Positions 44,007 to 53,576 of a DNA stretch of 64,000 nt are shown piece by piece (positions within the stretch are counted from its first letter, which is position 1; each line of letters begins with the position of its first letter). The notes under the pieces are model-generated. The model saw nothing but the letters and a program-made list of their open reading frames with translations, had not been told where the DNA came from and did not search any database. Source of the stretch: Klebsiella sp. RHBSTW-00484 (GTDB taxonomy: Bacteria > Pseudomonadota > Gammaproteobacteria > Enterobacterales > Enterobacteriaceae); assembly GCF_013705725.1 (NCBI RefSeq), contig NZ_CP055481.1, forward strand, positions 930,001-994,000. Direction: 5' to 3'. The position numbers and the translations under genes were made by a program.

Positions 44007-45014
44007 ATGAAACATGCCTGGAAAACGATCGCCCTCTTGCTTATTGCTTCCCCTTTTCATGTGCTGGCCGATGCTAATACGCCAACGGATGAGGTGGTTA
44101 AACAACAGTTTGCCAAACAATCAGGTGGAATCATGCGCCTGGCAAGCGTGACTCTGAAGCAGCTTGACGCTGTGGGCAATCAGGCGACGTATATGCTGGA
44201 AGGGGATATGGCCGCCACGGACGATCTCTATATTCGGGTTGGCATTGCCGGGGATTACTTTTTTTATGAAAGAGCCTGGGCCAAAGGGCGTCCGGTAAAG
44301 TTTTCCGCCATGATGACCGCCGTAGGAACGAAAGATTCCGGTTGGAAAACCGAATTCTTCTCGATGCAGATGGCGGCGAAAAATGGCGGAAGGCCGTTTA
44401 ACGAAATCGTCGGAGATGAAAGTAAGGCGTTGATCGTCAATGACAGCAGCTTTATGGCGCAATTTGCAAAAATTGACGCCAGCTTCGCCGCAAGTAAAGT
44501 CACGATGCACAAATTGCAAAAGCAACAAGACGCGCTGAAAACCGAGATGACGGCGTTAGATGAGCGAATTAACCATTCCTGGGGAACGGATGCCAATGGC
44601 AAGCCGCTTGACCGCAGCGCCGTCCAGCAGGCGATGCTGGAAAAAATGTACGTGGTCGACCGGCAGAACGATCCGCTTAAGTTCGAGAATAACTACTACA
44701 AAACCGTCTATGAGCCCGCGCTTGAAGCCTGTCAGAAAAAAGCGGTTTGCGACGCTGCACCGCTGCGCGCCGAGCGTGATGTTGCTATCAATGAGCAGAA
44801 ACGCAGTTATTATCTCCAGCACAACGAGATGAGCGAAAAGATTAAAACAGAGATGGCCGCGCGAGATAAAAAGGTTGAGCCTTTGCAGAAGAAAAAAGGA
44901 GAACTCAACGTTCAGTCAATGGAGCTGAGGACTCGCTACCGGGAACTGGAGCGCGACTATAAATTCTGGCAGGAGGGGCTGGAGAGAATGCGTCGTGAAG
45001 GGATTATTAATTAG
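44007..45014 (+). CDS. Periplasmic coiled-coil protein, DUF1202-like
   Basis: A 335-residue protein from ATG 44007 (AAGGAA upstream). A signal peptide (KTIALLLIASPFHVLA) is followed by a compact domain (GGIMRLASVTLKQLDAVGNQ, AGDYFFYERAWAKGRPVKFS) and long charged helices (KLQKQQDALKTEMTALDERI; VEPLQKKKGELNVQSMELRT). The length and composition fit the DUF1202 family of enteric proteins, whose function is unknown. It is absent from this position in E. coli K-12, where ansB and yggM are found. A bidirectional hairpin separates it from the TRAP operon. Confidence 0.75.
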   Translation: MKHAWKTIALLLIASPFHVLADANTPTDEVVKQQFAKQSGGIMRLASVTLKQLDAVGNQATYMLEGDMAATDDLYIRVGIAGDYFFYERAWAKGRPVKFSAMMTAVGTKDSGWKTEFFSMQMAAKNGGRPFNEIVGDESKALIVNDSSFMAQFAKIDASFAASKVTMHKLQKQQDALKTEMTALDERINHSWGTDANGKPLDRSAVQQAMLEKMYVVDRQNDPLKFENNYYKTVYEPALEACQKKAVCDAAPLRAERDVAINEQKRSYYLQHNEMSEKIKTEMAARDKKVEPLQKKKGELNVQSMELRTRYRELERDYKFWQEGLERMRREGIIN

Positions 45015-45035
45015 AACCGTTGGGACACATAGGCC

Positions 45036-45057
45036 AAAGGGAGGCGAACCTCCCTTT
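45036..45057. terminator. Bidirectional terminator between the DUF1202-like gene and dctM
   Basis: A perfect 9-bp stem AAAGGGAGG/CCTCCCTTT with a 4-base CGAA loop between convergent genes. The flanking A and T runs let it act in both directions. Confidence 0.8.
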
Positions 45058-45066
45058 AAAAGTACG

Positions 45067-46368
45067 TTACATCAGCCCCAGCATCTGCGGAATAAACAGC
45101 GAGATCTGCGGGATATAGACAATCATCATCAGCGCGATCAGCAGCGCGGCATAGAACGGCAGCAACGGTTTGATCAACTGCTGAATCTTCACGCCGGAGA
45201 TGGAGCAGCCGACGAACAGCGCGCTACCTACAGGCGGTGTTAACAGCCCGATACACAGGTTGGCGACCATCATGATGCCGAAGTGCACCGGATCCATCCC
45301 TAAATCCTCAGCGATAGGCAGGAAGATAGGGGTGAAGATCAGCACCGCAGGGGTCATATCCATAAAGATCCCCACGATCAGCAGCACGATATTAATCAGC
45401 AGCAGAATCACTACCGGGTTCTCGGAAATCCCCATCAGCGTATCGCTAATCATGTAAGGAATATCGGCGTTGGTCATCGCCCACGACATGCCAACAGAGA
45501 AGCCAATCAACAACAGCACGATAGAGGTCATCACCACCGATTCAAGAATTAGCTTCGGCAGCTCCCGCCATTTCACTTCGCGATAAATCAGCACTGAGAG
45601 AATAAAGGTGTAGACCACGGCAATAGCAGAGGCTTCGGTGGCGGTGAAGATGCCGCCGAGGATCCCGCCCATGACGATGATGACCAGCAGCAGGCTGGGC
45701 AGCGCGTCGAAAAAGGCTTTTGCCGCCTGAGCGCAGGTCGGACGTTCAGAAACCGGGTAGCCGCGTCGTTTAGCGATGATGGCGCAGACTATCATGATGG
45801 ACAGGCCCATCAGGATACCCGGCAGGTAGCCGGCCATAAACAGTGATGCTACCGAGACGCCGCCTGCGGTTAAAGAAAAGACAATCAGCACGTTTGATGG
45901 CGGAATCAGCAGACCCGTGATGCAGGATGAGACGTTAACCGCCGTGGAGAACGCCGGATCGTAGCCTTTTTGCGTCTGAATTGGGTGTAAGGTTCCGCCT
46001 ACCGCTGCGGCAGCAGCTACTGCTGAGCCGGAAATGGAGCCGAACATCATGTTCGCCAGCACGTTAACGTGGCCCATCGATCCCGGAACCCGGCCGACCA
46101 TGACCTGCGCCAGGTTTATTAAGCGTATGGCAATCCCGCCGCTGTTCATCAGCGTACCGGCAAAGATAAAGAACGGAATAGCCAGCAGGGCGAAGTTATC
46201 CAGGCCGTTCGCCAGGCGCTGAGAAACGGTAATTACCGCGATATCCCAGGGGAACATCAGCAGCATCGAACCCACGGTGGCGATACCAATGGAAAAAGAG
46301 ATTGGTACGCCGATAAAAACCAGAATAAAGAAAGAGCCAAACAGCGTCAGTGCAATGTAGCTTTCCAT
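45067..46368 (-). CDS. dctM: TRAP transporter large permease (DctM family)
   Basis: A 433-residue membrane protein with about 12-13 hydrophobic segments, e.g. YIALTLFGSFFILVFIGVPI and FGIMMVANLCIGLLTPPVGS, the latter a DctM signature. The large subunit provides the sodium-driven transport path for the substrate delivered by the binding protein. Its ATG overlaps the dctQ stop by one base. The binding protein, small and large permeases lie in P-Q-M order on the minus strand. Confidence 0.95.
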   Translation of the reverse strand: MESYIALTLFGSFFILVFIGVPISFSIGIATVGSMLLMFPWDIAVITVSQRLANGLDNFALLAIPFFIFAGTLMNSGGIAIRLINLAQVMVGRVPGSMGHVNVLANMMFGSISGSAVAAAAAVGGTLHPIQTQKGYDPAFSTAVNVSSCITGLLIPPSNVLIVFSLTAGGVSVASLFMAGYLPGILMGLSIMIVCAIIAKRRGYPVSERPTCAQAAKAFFDALPSLLLVIIVMGGILGGIFTATEASAIAVVYTFILSVLIYREVKWRELPKLILESVVMTSIVLLLIGFSVGMSWAMTNADIPYMISDTLMGISENPVVILLLINIVLLIVGIFMDMTPAVLIFTPIFLPIAEDLGMDPVHFGIMMVANLCIGLLTPPVGSALFVGCSISGVKIQQLIKPLLPFYAALLIALMMIVYIPQISLFIPQMLGLM

Positions 46369-46874
46369 TAGTTTGCTCCCGCTTCAGAGTGCTTCATGTT
46401 TTTCAAACCGTTGCTGATAAAGCACAGCGCGTAAAACATCATAATGACGCCGGTAAGCGGCAGGATGAGATACACGTAGCCCATCGGGATCTGCATTGCT
46501 GCTGAGACCTGAGCCGTTGACAGCGTTTTTTCAATCAGTTTCACACCGCCGGTCACGATCACCGAACCGGCAAAAATAAAGATCAGCAGGTTAATGATGA
46601 CGCTGAGAAGCGCCTGTTTGTTGGGCTTTAGGGTCATCGCGAGTAAATCGATTGCCAGATGACGTTGAGCGCCGACCGTGTAAGCTGCACCCAGCAGGCC
46701 AACCCAAATCATCAAAAAGCGCGCCAGCTCGTCGGTCAGGGTACTTGGCTGGTTTAACACGTAGCGGCTGAACACCTGCCAGACGACGCAGGCAACCAGC
46801 GCCACCATCACGGCGACGGAGAATGCGGCAATTACGCGGTCCACCGCCAGCTTTATGCGGTTAAGTATCATCAT
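46368..46874 (-). CDS. dctQ: TRAP transporter small permease (DctQ family)
   Basis: A 168-residue four-helix membrane protein: RVIAAFSVAVMVALVACVVW, FLMIWVGLLGAAYTVGAQRH, VIINLLIFIFAGSVIVTGGV and YVYLILPLTGVIMMFYALCF. The E-x-x-R-F-L-x-x-W pattern is typical of DctQ. It joins the large permease to form the membrane complex. Translation is coupled to dctM by overlap. Confidence 0.93.
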   Translation of the reverse strand: MMILNRIKLAVDRVIAAFSVAVMVALVACVVWQVFSRYVLNQPSTLTDELARFLMIWVGLLGAAYTVGAQRHLAIDLLAMTLKPNKQALLSVIINLLIFIFAGSVIVTGGVKLIEKTLSTAQVSAAMQIPMGYVYLILPLTGVIMMFYALCFISNGLKNMKHSEAGAN

Positions 46875-46918
46875 TAATTTCCTGGTAAAAACGGGCCAGA
46901 AGCTGGCCCGCTAAAGGT

Positions 46919-47905
46919 TTATTCAGCAGCGGCTTCGAATTTGGCCAGCAGAGCGGCCTGTTTAGGATCTTTTTTGAAGTCATCAAACAGCGGCTGTACG
47001 GCCGCGCGGAACGGTGCTTTATCGACTTTAACGATCTCGCCACCCATGGCTTTGGCCTGGGCGCGGGTGTCGGCGTCGATCTTCTCCCACAGCTTCTGCT
47101 GATAAACTTCGGACGCTTTAGCGGCCTTGATCAGGATTTGCTGCTGTTCCGGCGTGAGCTTGTCCCAGGTTTTGCTGGAGATAACGAGGAAGTCCGGGAT
47201 TGAAGCATGTTCATCTTCAGAGAAAACCTTAGCGATTTCGATATGACGGGTCTGTACCCAGGAAGGAACGTTATTCTCCGCGCCGTCCACGACGCCCTGC
47301 TGCATGGCGGTATAAACTTCGCCAAAGGAAATCGGCGTTGGCGAACCACCCATTAATTCAATCATTTTAAGCGTGGTCGGGCTGGCCTGGACGCGGATCT
47401 TCAGCCCTTTTAAATCTTCCGGCTTAGTGATGGGTTTCTTGGCATAAAAGCTGCGGGTACCAGCAACATAAGCAGAAAGCGCAAAGAATCCTTTATCTTT
47501 AGTGGATTCCATTATTTCTTTGCCCACTTCACCAAAGACGACTTTATTGAAATGATTCTGATCGTTAAATAAGAACGGCAAATTATATATCGCGTAGACG
47601 TTATCGAATGACTCCAAATCGCTGGCGGAACCTTTAGTCATATCGAGAGCGCCGTTTTGCAATAACTCCATGGTTTCACGCGCGCTGCCCATCTGGCTGC
47701 TGGGGTAAATACGAATCTTCATATTACCGCCGGAAAGTTGGTTAACCTCTTTCGACATCTCCTCAAATGCCTGGTGAACAACGTGGCTGCGTTCGAGGTT
47801 ATGTGCCAGTTTTAACGTAACTTTTTCAGCTGCGCTAGCGCCTGAAGAGAGCAGGGCAAGCAGTGATACACACACCAGAGAACGAGAAAAAGAGAATTTT
47901 TTCAT
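46919..47905 (-). CDS. dctP: TRAP transporter periplasmic substrate-binding protein (DctP family)
   Basis: A 328-residue protein with signal peptide (SLVCVSLLALLSSGASAAEK). The mature part has the DctP pattern: LKLAHNLERSHVVHQAFEEM, IYPSSQMGSARETMELLQNG, LKIRVQASPTTLKMIELMGG with the conserved substrate-clamping Arg, and GVVDGAENNVPSWVQTRHIE. The Arg indicates an organic acid ligand, and the N-N-x-x-S/W region fits members that bind uronates or related sugar acids, but the substrate is not proven. It is the first gene of the three-gene operon. Confidence 0.95.
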   Translation of the reverse strand: MKKFSFSRSLVCVSLLALLSSGASAAEKVTLKLAHNLERSHVVHQAFEEMSKEVNQLSGGNMKIRIYPSSQMGSARETMELLQNGALDMTKGSASDLESFDNVYAIYNLPFLFNDQNHFNKVVFGEVGKEIMESTKDKGFFALSAYVAGTRSFYAKKPITKPEDLKGLKIRVQASPTTLKMIELMGGSPTPISFGEVYTAMQQGVVDGAENNVPSWVQTRHIEIAKVFSEDEHASIPDFLVISSKTWDKLTPEQQQILIKAAKASEVYQQKLWEKIDADTRAQAKAMGGEIVKVDKAPFRAAVQPLFDDFKKDPKQAALLAKFEAAAE

Positions 47906-47984
47906 GAGTCGGCTCCATGCACTTGGGTTAATTGGTCAATATCTAGAGAGTGATTCCGTGTTTCTGTATGACATATTATCCTGG

Positions 47985-47995
47985 TTGTCCGACAT
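47985..47995 (-). promoter_or_regulatory. Possible GntR/FCD-type operator upstream of dctP
   Basis: TTGTCCGACAT is close to the palindromic T-N-G-T-N3-A-C-N-A pattern of FadR/FCD-type GntR regulators that control sugar-acid genes; a partial second copy (GTCTGAC, 48006-48012) follows. No regulator gene is adjacent, so this is only suggestive. Confidence 0.28.
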
Positions 47996-48173
47996 CTTTA
48001 AGCCGTCTGACTCACATTTTTTCTCAATGGCATAATGAAATGAGGAATTTTGTGCACTAGATTATATTTTTTTGTAATGGATCTTTGTGAACTTATTTTT
48101 ATTTGGAATGTGATTGTGAGATGTTTCGGAAATAGATCTATAAATACTTCGGAAAAATCGATCAATAATCAAT

Positions 48174-48195
48174 CCCGTTATTTTTTAATAACGGG
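48174..48195. terminator. Terminator downstream of hemW
   Basis: CCCGTTATT and AATAACGGG form a perfect 9-bp stem with a 4-base T loop, 17 bases after the hemW stop (minus strand). A/T-rich flanks follow. The 48046-48170 stretch upstream of dctP has no gene. Confidence 0.65.
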
Positions 48196-48211
48196 ATGTG
48201 AATTGAGATAT

Positions 48212-49348
48212 TTATTCGCTAAGGAATAACTCGAGAAGGGAATTTAGAAACAGCTTACCGTGTTCGGTAATCTGCCAGTCACGCTCATCTTCCATCAGGT
48301 AGCCCTGGGCAATCGCCGCCTCGATTTGCGGGCGGATCGAGCGTTCCTCAAGACCTGTGTAGCGGCTGAATTCATCACGCGGCGCCGCTTCCAGCAGGCG
48401 GAAACGGTTCATAAAGAACTCGAACGGTTTATCGGCGGTTTCCACATCATGCTGACGTTCGAGGTAGCGGCCTTCCATATAGCCGCGCGGATGGCGGGTT
48501 TTCGCCGTTCGCAGAATGCGCCCATCCGGGAACGTCACTTTGCCGTGCGCACCGCAGCCAACGCCAAGGTAGTCGCCAAAGCGCCAGTAGTTCAGGTTGT
48601 GCTGACACTGATAGCCAGGTTTAGCGTAGGCGGAGGTTTCATATTGCTGATAGCCCGCAGCGCTGAGCAAACGGTGTCCCTGCTCGTAAATATCCCACAG
48701 TGCGTCATCATCCGGCAGTACAGGAGGACGTGAACCGAACAGGGTGTTAGGTTCGATGGTCAACTGATACCACGAGAGATGCGGCGGATTGAGCGCAATC
48801 GCCTGACGCAGGTCGTCCAGCGCCTCTTCCAGAGATTGATCCGGCAGGCCGTGCATTAAATCGAGATTAAAACTGCGCAGCCCCAGTCCGCTTGCCAGGT
48901 TCGCCGCGCGCTTCGCCTCTTGTGGGCCATGAATGCGTCCAAGGCGCTGGAGTTTCTGTTCGCTAAAGCTCTGCACGCCGATGGAGATGCGGTTGATACC
49001 CGCACGCTGATACTCGACGAAACGATCCGCTTCCACGGTGCCAGGGTTGGCTTCCATGGTAATCTCTGCATCTGCCGCCAGCGGCAGACACTCACGCACG
49101 CCATCGAGCAGAGTTTGCATCGCCGGGCCTGAAAGCAGACTCGGCGTACCGCCACCGATGAAAATAGTCCCAATCTCACGTCCCTGTGCATAGGGGGCGT
49201 CGGCCCGCAAATCGTTCAGTAGATGTTGAACGTAGTCGTCGTGCGGTACCTCCCCCTTCAGCGCATGCGAGTTAAAATCGCAGTACGGGCATTTTTGCAC
49301 GCACCATGGAATGTGAATATAGAGGCTCAGGGGTGGCAAATTAGCCAT
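48212..49348 (-). CDS. hemW: HemW, radical SAM heme chaperone
   Basis: A 378-residue protein of the HemN-like radical SAM family. The cluster motif is C-x3-C-x2-C in [20 protein letters not shown], followed by [15 protein letters not shown] and [20 protein letters not shown]. HemW binds heme and delivers it rather than acting as coproporphyrinogen oxidase; it lacks the fourth N-terminal cysteine of HemN. Its start overlaps the rdgB stop by eight bases. Confidence 0.96.
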   Translation of the reverse strand: MANLPPLSLYIHIPWCVQKCPYCDFNSHALKGEVPHDDYVQHLLNDLRADAPYAQGREIGTIFIGGGTPSLLSGPAMQTLLDGVRECLPLAADAEITMEANPGTVEADRFVEYQRAGINRISIGVQSFSEQKLQRLGRIHGPQEAKRAANLASGLGLRSFNLDLMHGLPDQSLEEALDDLRQAIALNPPHLSWYQLTIEPNTLFGSRPPVLPDDDALWDIYEQGHRLLSAAGYQQYETSAYAKPGYQCQHNLNYWRFGDYLGVGCGAHGKVTFPDGRILRTAKTRHPRGYMEGRYLERQHDVETADKPFEFFMNRFRLLEAAPRDEFSRYTGLEERSIRPQIEAAIAQGYLMEDERDWQITEHGKLFLNSLLELFLSE

Positions 49349-49934
49349 TACGTAAGGCTTCCAGTAACAGTTTCAGCGCGCGTCCGCGATGGGAAATTGC
49401 GCTCTTTTCTTCGCGAGTCAGCTCTGCTGCTGTTTTTCCCTCTGTCGGAACAAAGAAAATTGGGTCGTAGCCAAAACCGCCATTACCTGCGGCTTCGCGG
49501 GCGATCAGGCCTGGCCAGCTGCCGTGGCAGACCAGCGGTGTCGGATCTTCTGCATGGCGCAGATAAACCAGTACGCAGTGGAATTGCGCCTGACGTTTAT
49601 CGTCTGGAACGTCCTTCAGGGTTTCGAGCAGCTTTTCCAGATTGCGCTGGTCGGTAGCGCCTTCGCCGGAATAGCGGGCGGAATAGATACCCGGTGCGCC
49701 GCCTAACGCATCGACTGCCAGTCCGGAGTCATCGGCAATGGCCGGTAACCCAGTGACCTGCGCGGCATGACGCGCTTTTAGAATGGCGTTTTCAATAAAC
49801 GTCAGGCCGGTTTCCTCGGCGGAATCCACACCCAGTTCGGTTTGAGCGACGATATCGAGGCCGAAATCAGCCAGCAGCGAGGCCAGCTCGCGCACTTTAC
49901 CTGGGTTGCCGGTGGCGAGAACAACTTTTTGCAT
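49341..49934 (-). CDS. rdgB: dITP/XTP pyrophosphatase (Ham1 family)
   Basis: A 197-residue housecleaning enzyme that hydrolyses dITP, ITP and XTP to monophosphates. The signature [17 protein letters not shown] at the N terminus, [20 protein letters not shown] and [14 protein letters not shown] are all present, with SHRGRAL near the end. It is part of the yggS-yggT-yggU-rdgB-hemW operon. Confidence 0.97.
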   Translation of the reverse strand: MQKVVLATGNPGKVRELASLLADFGLDIVAQTELGVDSAEETGLTFIENAILKARHAAQVTGLPAIADDSGLAVDALGGAPGIYSARYSGEGATDQRNLEKLLETLKDVPDDKRQAQFHCVLVYLRHAEDPTPLVCHGSWPGLIAREAAGNGGFGYDPIFFVPTEGKTAAELTREEKSAISHRGRALKLLLEALRNG

Positions 49935-49946
49935 TATGAGTCCTGT

Positions 49947-50249
49947 TTATTCTGTCAGCGCAGCGACCCCGGTCGGGATCTGCTGCGGATGAATGATTTT
50001 TACCTGCTTGTGGCGGCCCAGTTCACCTTTCTCAATAAGGACCTGGCTTTTCGCTACGCGGAACTGTTTGGCGAGGAACTTAACCAGATGGGCGTTGGCC
50101 TGACCATCAACGGGTGGGGCGGTAATGGCGACTTTAAGTTCGTCGCCATGTAAACCAACGATGCTGTCGCGGCTGGCCTTGGGCTGAATATACAGCCGCA
50201 AGACTAACCCGTCAGCGCAGGCTTCGACGGCACTCATAGCGCCATCCAC
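49947..50249 (-). CDS. yggU: YggU, DUF167-family protein
   Basis: A 100-residue protein with the DUF167 hallmark [20 protein letters not shown] and [20 protein letters not shown]. The start [10 protein letters not shown] equals the E. coli annotation and overlaps the yggT end by 16 bases. Function unknown; the gene sits between yggT and rdgB. Confidence 0.95.
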   Translation of the reverse strand: MDGAMSAVEACADGLVLRLYIQPKASRDSIVGLHGDELKVAITAPPVDGQANAHLVKFLAKQFRVAKSQVLIEKGELGRHKQVKIIHPQQIPTGVAALTE

Positions 50250-50800
50250 AGCCCCGGAAGCAGAACGTTGCCTGTTGCCTGTAAGAGCTCGGCAATGCCC
50301 ATATTGATAACGTACAACAGCAGCACCAGCACCATCGGCGAGAAATCAATCCCGCCCATTGATGGCAGCATTTTGCGAATCGGACGCAGTAGCGGGTCAG
50401 CCAGCTGCATCAGGACGTATTCCACCGGACTACGGCCCTGGCTAACCCAACTCATAATCGCCATCAATAGCAGAACCCAGAAAATCAATGAGCCCATGGT
50501 TTTGATGAGGATCAGGAGCGCGGAGATCCAGATAATTGGCTGGAAAGTGACGACCATAAACAGGACGATGGCTTTCACAACGCAAAGAATAAAGGCGACC
50601 AGTAGAGAGGCGCTATCGAGCGGCCCCATTGCCGGGATAATGCGGCGTAGCGGCCCAACGACAGGCTGCGTCGCTTTCACCACGAACTGCGAAAACGGGT
50701 TATAAAAGTCGCAGCGCGCGCACTGCATCCAGACGCGTAATAACACGACCATTGTGTAGAGCTCAATGACCGTTGAGAGCAGGAAAGTCAACGTCTTCAT
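50234..50800 (-). CDS. yggT: YggT-family inner-membrane protein
   Basis: A 188-residue protein built of two tandem YGGT units, each a hydrophobic segment followed by a conserved [20 protein letters not shown] / [20 protein letters not shown] motif and another hydrophobic segment ([24 protein letters not shown]). The family has been linked to osmotic tolerance and cell-division regions; mechanism is unknown. Confidence 0.95.
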   Translation of the reverse strand: MKTLTFLLSTVIELYTMVVLLRVWMQCARCDFYNPFSQFVVKATQPVVGPLRRIIPAMGPLDSASLLVAFILCVVKAIVLFMVVTFQPIIWISALLILIKTMGSLIFWVLLLMAIMSWVSQGRSPVEYVLMQLADPLLRPIRKMLPSMGGIDFSPMVLVLLLYVINMGIAELLQATGNVLLPGLWMAL

Positions 50801-50817
50801 GGCGTTCCTCAGATTCC

Positions 50818-51522
50818 TTATTTTTTGCTGTAGTCGCGCGCGCCGAAAATTGCGGTTCCGATGCGCACCATAGTGCTTCCCGCCGCGATGGCGGCTTCCA
50901 TATCATCCGACATTCCCAGCGACAACGTATCGACCGTAGGATAGCGTGTTTTTAATCGCGCAAATGCTACCGCCATTTGTTGGGCGACGGCAAACTGCCT
51001 TACATATTCTGACTCTGGCGCGGGAATCGCCATTAAGCCGCGTAGCTGTAGGTTAGGCAGTTCGGCGATGTCTGCCGCCAGCGCGTCCAGGGCTTCAACC
51101 GGAATACCTGATTTGCTGTGCTCATCGCTGATATTGATTTGAATCAGTACGTTGAGCGGTGGCAAATGGGCTGGTCGTTGCTCGCTAAGGCGGGCGGCGA
51201 TTTTGAGCCGATCGACGGTATGGCACCAGTCAAAATGCTCGGCCACCAGGCGGCTTTTGTTGGACTGCAGCGGACCAATAAAGTGCCACTGTAGACCAGT
51301 TGCGCCAACTTCCTGAAAGTGGCGTATTTTTTCCACCCCTTCCTGAACGTAGTTTTCGCCAAAAGCCACCTGGCCTGCAGCTACCGCTTCTTCGATAGCG
51401 CTCGCAGGTTTCGTTTTACTCACTGCAAGCAACGTAACTTCTTCTGGAGCACGGCCGCAGCGTGCGGCAGCGGCTGAGATTTTGTCCCGGACCTGTGCCA
51501 GGTTATGCGCAATATCGTTCAT
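50818..51522 (-). CDS. yggS: YggS, PLP-binding homeostasis protein (PLPBP)
   Basis: A 234-residue single-domain TIM barrel that binds pyridoxal phosphate without known catalysis and buffers vitamin B6 pools. The PLP Lys is in VTLLAVSKTKPASAIEEAV; GQVAFGENYVQEGVEKI, WHFIGPLQSNKSRLVAEHF and TLSLGMSDDMEAAIAAGSTM are conserved. ATG 51522 is chosen by homology (M-N-D-I-A-H-N-L); the longer frame to 51945 lies antisense to yggR. Confidence 0.96.
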   Translation of the reverse strand: MNDIAHNLAQVRDKISAAAARCGRAPEEVTLLAVSKTKPASAIEEAVAAGQVAFGENYVQEGVEKIRHFQEVGATGLQWHFIGPLQSNKSRLVAEHFDWCHTVDRLKIAARLSEQRPAHLPPLNVLIQINISDEHSKSGIPVEALDALAADIAELPNLQLRGLMAIPAPESEYVRQFAVAQQMAVAFARLKTRYPTVDTLSLGMSDDMEAAIAAGSTMVRIGTAIFGARDYSKK

Positions 51523-51538
51523 ATTCCGAGGATGAGTT

Positions 51539-52519
51539 ATGGAGCTGGAAGAAATAGTGGCCCTTAGTGTAAAGCATAATGTCTCCGATCTACACCTGTG
51601 CAATGCGTCAGCGCCGCGCTGGCGTCGCCAGGGAAAGCTGGAACCTGCGCCTTTTACCTCGCCGGATATCGGTAAAATTCTCAATGACTGGCTCAACGAA
51701 GAGCAGTTAGCGCAGTGGCAGTCCTGTGGGCAGGTGGATTTTGCCCTTGCGCCGGCAGGCGGGCCGCGCCTTCGTGCCAGCGCGTTTGCCCATACTCGTG
51801 GCCTGTCGCTGGCATTACGCCTGCTGGCAGAAACTTGTCCTTTACTGGAAGAACTCGGTGCTCCTGCCGCCTTACCGGAACTGCTCAATGAAGAGAGTGG
51901 GCTTATTCTGGTCACGGGGGCAACCGGGAGCGGTAAATCAACCACCCTGGCGGCGATGGTTGGTTATCTTAACCAGCGTCTCGATGGTCATATTCTGACG
52001 CTGGAAGACCCGGTTGAGTTTATCCATCACAGCGAGCGTTGCCTGATTCAACAGCGGGAAGTTGGCCGCCACTGTCCCTCCTTTGCATCGGCATTGCGCG
52101 TCGCGCTGCGTCAGGACCCTGACGTCATTTTGTTAGGGGAACTGCGTGATAGTGAAACGATCCGCCTTGCATTAACCGCGGCGGAGACCGGACATCTGGT
52201 GATGGCGACGTTGCATACGCGTGGCGCGGCGCAGGCGGTCGAGAGGCTAGTGGATGTTTTTCCGGCGCAGGAGAAAGAGCAGGTCCGCAGTCAGCTGGCA
52301 GGGAGTTTGTGCGCTGTGCTGGCACAAAAATTGTTTCCGGATACTGCTGGTGGAAGAGTTGCGCTATACGAGCTTTTGGTTAATACCCCGGCGGTGGCGA
52401 ATTTGATCCGAGAGGGAAAAACGCATCAGCTGCCCGGCGTGATGCAAACCGGGCAGCAATCGGGCATGCAAACATTTACGCAAAGCTTTCAGCAACGTAC
52501 GGCGGCGGGTCGTTTATAA
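51539..52519 (+). CDS. yggR: YggR, PilT-like ATPase
   Basis: A 326-residue secretion/retraction ATPase relative. An N-terminal PAS-like part (VSDLHLCNASAPRWRRQGKL) is followed by Walker A GATGSGKSTTL, the Asp box LTLEDPVEFIHHSE, LRQDPDVILLGELRDSETIR (Walker B) and the His box TGHLVMATLHTRGAAQAVER. In enterics without other type IV pilus genes nearby its role is unclear. Only 16 bases separate its start from that of yggS, so the two promoters overlap. Confidence 0.94.
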   Translation: MELEEIVALSVKHNVSDLHLCNASAPRWRRQGKLEPAPFTSPDIGKILNDWLNEEQLAQWQSCGQVDFALAPAGGPRLRASAFAHTRGLSLALRLLAETCPLLEELGAPAALPELLNEESGLILVTGATGSGKSTTLAAMVGYLNQRLDGHILTLEDPVEFIHHSERCLIQQREVGRHCPSFASALRVALRQDPDVILLGELRDSETIRLALTAAETGHLVMATLHTRGAAQAVERLVDVFPAQEKEQVRSQLAGSLCAVLAQKLFPDTAGGRVALYELLVNTPAVANLIREGKTHQLPGVMQTGQQSGMQTFTQSFQQRTAAGRL

Positions 52520-52867
52520 CTGTATTTTTTATATTCAGACATCTTACCAATAGCTTGTTATGACAATGTTTTATTAATGTTCGGTATCATAATTTTATAT
52601 TACAGATAAGTACGTGAAATTAAGCCGAATAATGTACGCTATGAAAAACAAATTGACATAAACTTCCCATAACCAGGAAAAAAGTTTGATAATCTTTTGA
52701 CTCTCTTAAGGCATTCGATTTATGCTGTTTGCAGGGATAGGAAAATTCCCATGGAATATTGTTTCAATGTGTAAATATGGTTTGGACTTATAAATACACT
52801 CGCGATCGTATTCTTTTTTATTCATTTAACCGCTATGAAGGCGGGTATCAACTAAGGAGAGTTTTAA
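52520..52867. other. AT-rich leader region upstream of the CsgD-like regulator gene
   Basis: About 350 bases without a gene, markedly richer in A and T than its neighbours. A long AT-rich leader is characteristic of silenced (H-NS-bound) regulatory genes such as csgD. TAAGGAG at 52853-52859 is the ribosome binding site. No specific operators were assigned. Confidence 0.4.
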
Positions 52868-53521
52868 GTGATTAATTTTTCTGAGGATTTCATTCGTTCT
52901 CGCCAGGTTACTTTTATTACTCACCCATCGATTCAAAGCAAAGCATTTGCAACGTATCTGGCTGATACGTTATCTGTTTCTGTCATTTTGCAAAATATTA
53001 ATAAGCCCCTTGTACAACGTCTTTTGAAAGATTCTGTAATATTATTTGATATTGCTGTTTCAAATAAAAAGTTGAACAGCGTATGGCGTGACATTATTCG
53101 CTTACAGGCAGACAATCCTCGTCTGCTGATTATCAATAGCGCACAAAAGTATGAACTCTACGAAATGGCACAGTGGCCTGCGCTTTATGGTGTCTTTCGC
53201 CATGACGATGATGAATCGCGCTTAATTGAGGGCGTTAAAGCCGTATTGAACGGTGAACAGACGGCTGAATTGAGCGTGATGCACCCGGCGATGTATGCTG
53301 CGGATCATGCATCGGCACCTGCGGAAAGTTCTCCGTTGACTGAACGCGAATGTGAAATTCTTAATGAACTGCGCTGTGGTGCGACCAATATGGATATAGC
53401 TCGCGCGCTTTTTATCAGCGAAAATACGGTCCGCACTCACCTGTATAACGTGTTTCGTAAGCTGAGCGTGAAGAATCGTACCCAGGCTGTAAGCTGGGCG
53501 AACGAACATCTGCGTCACTAA
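52868..53521 (+). CDS. CsgD-like LuxR-family transcriptional regulator
   Basis: A 217-residue regulator. The C-terminal LuxR HTH (residues about 150-215) reads LTERECEILNELRCGATNMD and ISENTVRTHLYNVFRKLSVK, ending NRTQAVSWANEHLRH, which closely recalls the end of CsgD (RTQAVSWAN). The N-terminal receiver-like part (TFITHPSIQSKAFATYLADT, ILFDIAVSNKKLNSVWRDII) also follows CsgD in layout and lacks a clear phospho-acceptor Asp. CsgD controls curli and cellulose; the targets of this paralog are unknown. It is absent between yggR and ruvX in E. coli K-12. Confidence 0.85.
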   Translation: MINFSEDFIRSRQVTFITHPSIQSKAFATYLADTLSVSVILQNINKPLVQRLLKDSVILFDIAVSNKKLNSVWRDIIRLQADNPRLLIINSAQKYELYEMAQWPALYGVFRHDDDESRLIEGVKAVLNGEQTAELSVMHPAMYAADHASAPAESSPLTERECEILNELRCGATNMDIARALFISENTVRTHLYNVFRKLSVKNRTQAVSWANEHLRH

Positions 53522-53540
53522 CGGGTTGAGTCAGGGAAGT

Positions 53541-53565
53541 GGCGCCAGCTACAGGCTATGGCGCC
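53541..53565. terminator. Hairpin between the CsgD-like gene and ruvX
   Basis: GGCGCCA and TGGCGCC pair around an 11-base loop between the convergent genes; AAGT and ATTT extend the stem. It probably serves both directions, though T-runs are short. Confidence 0.55.
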
Positions 53566-53576
53566 ATTTGTCAGGC

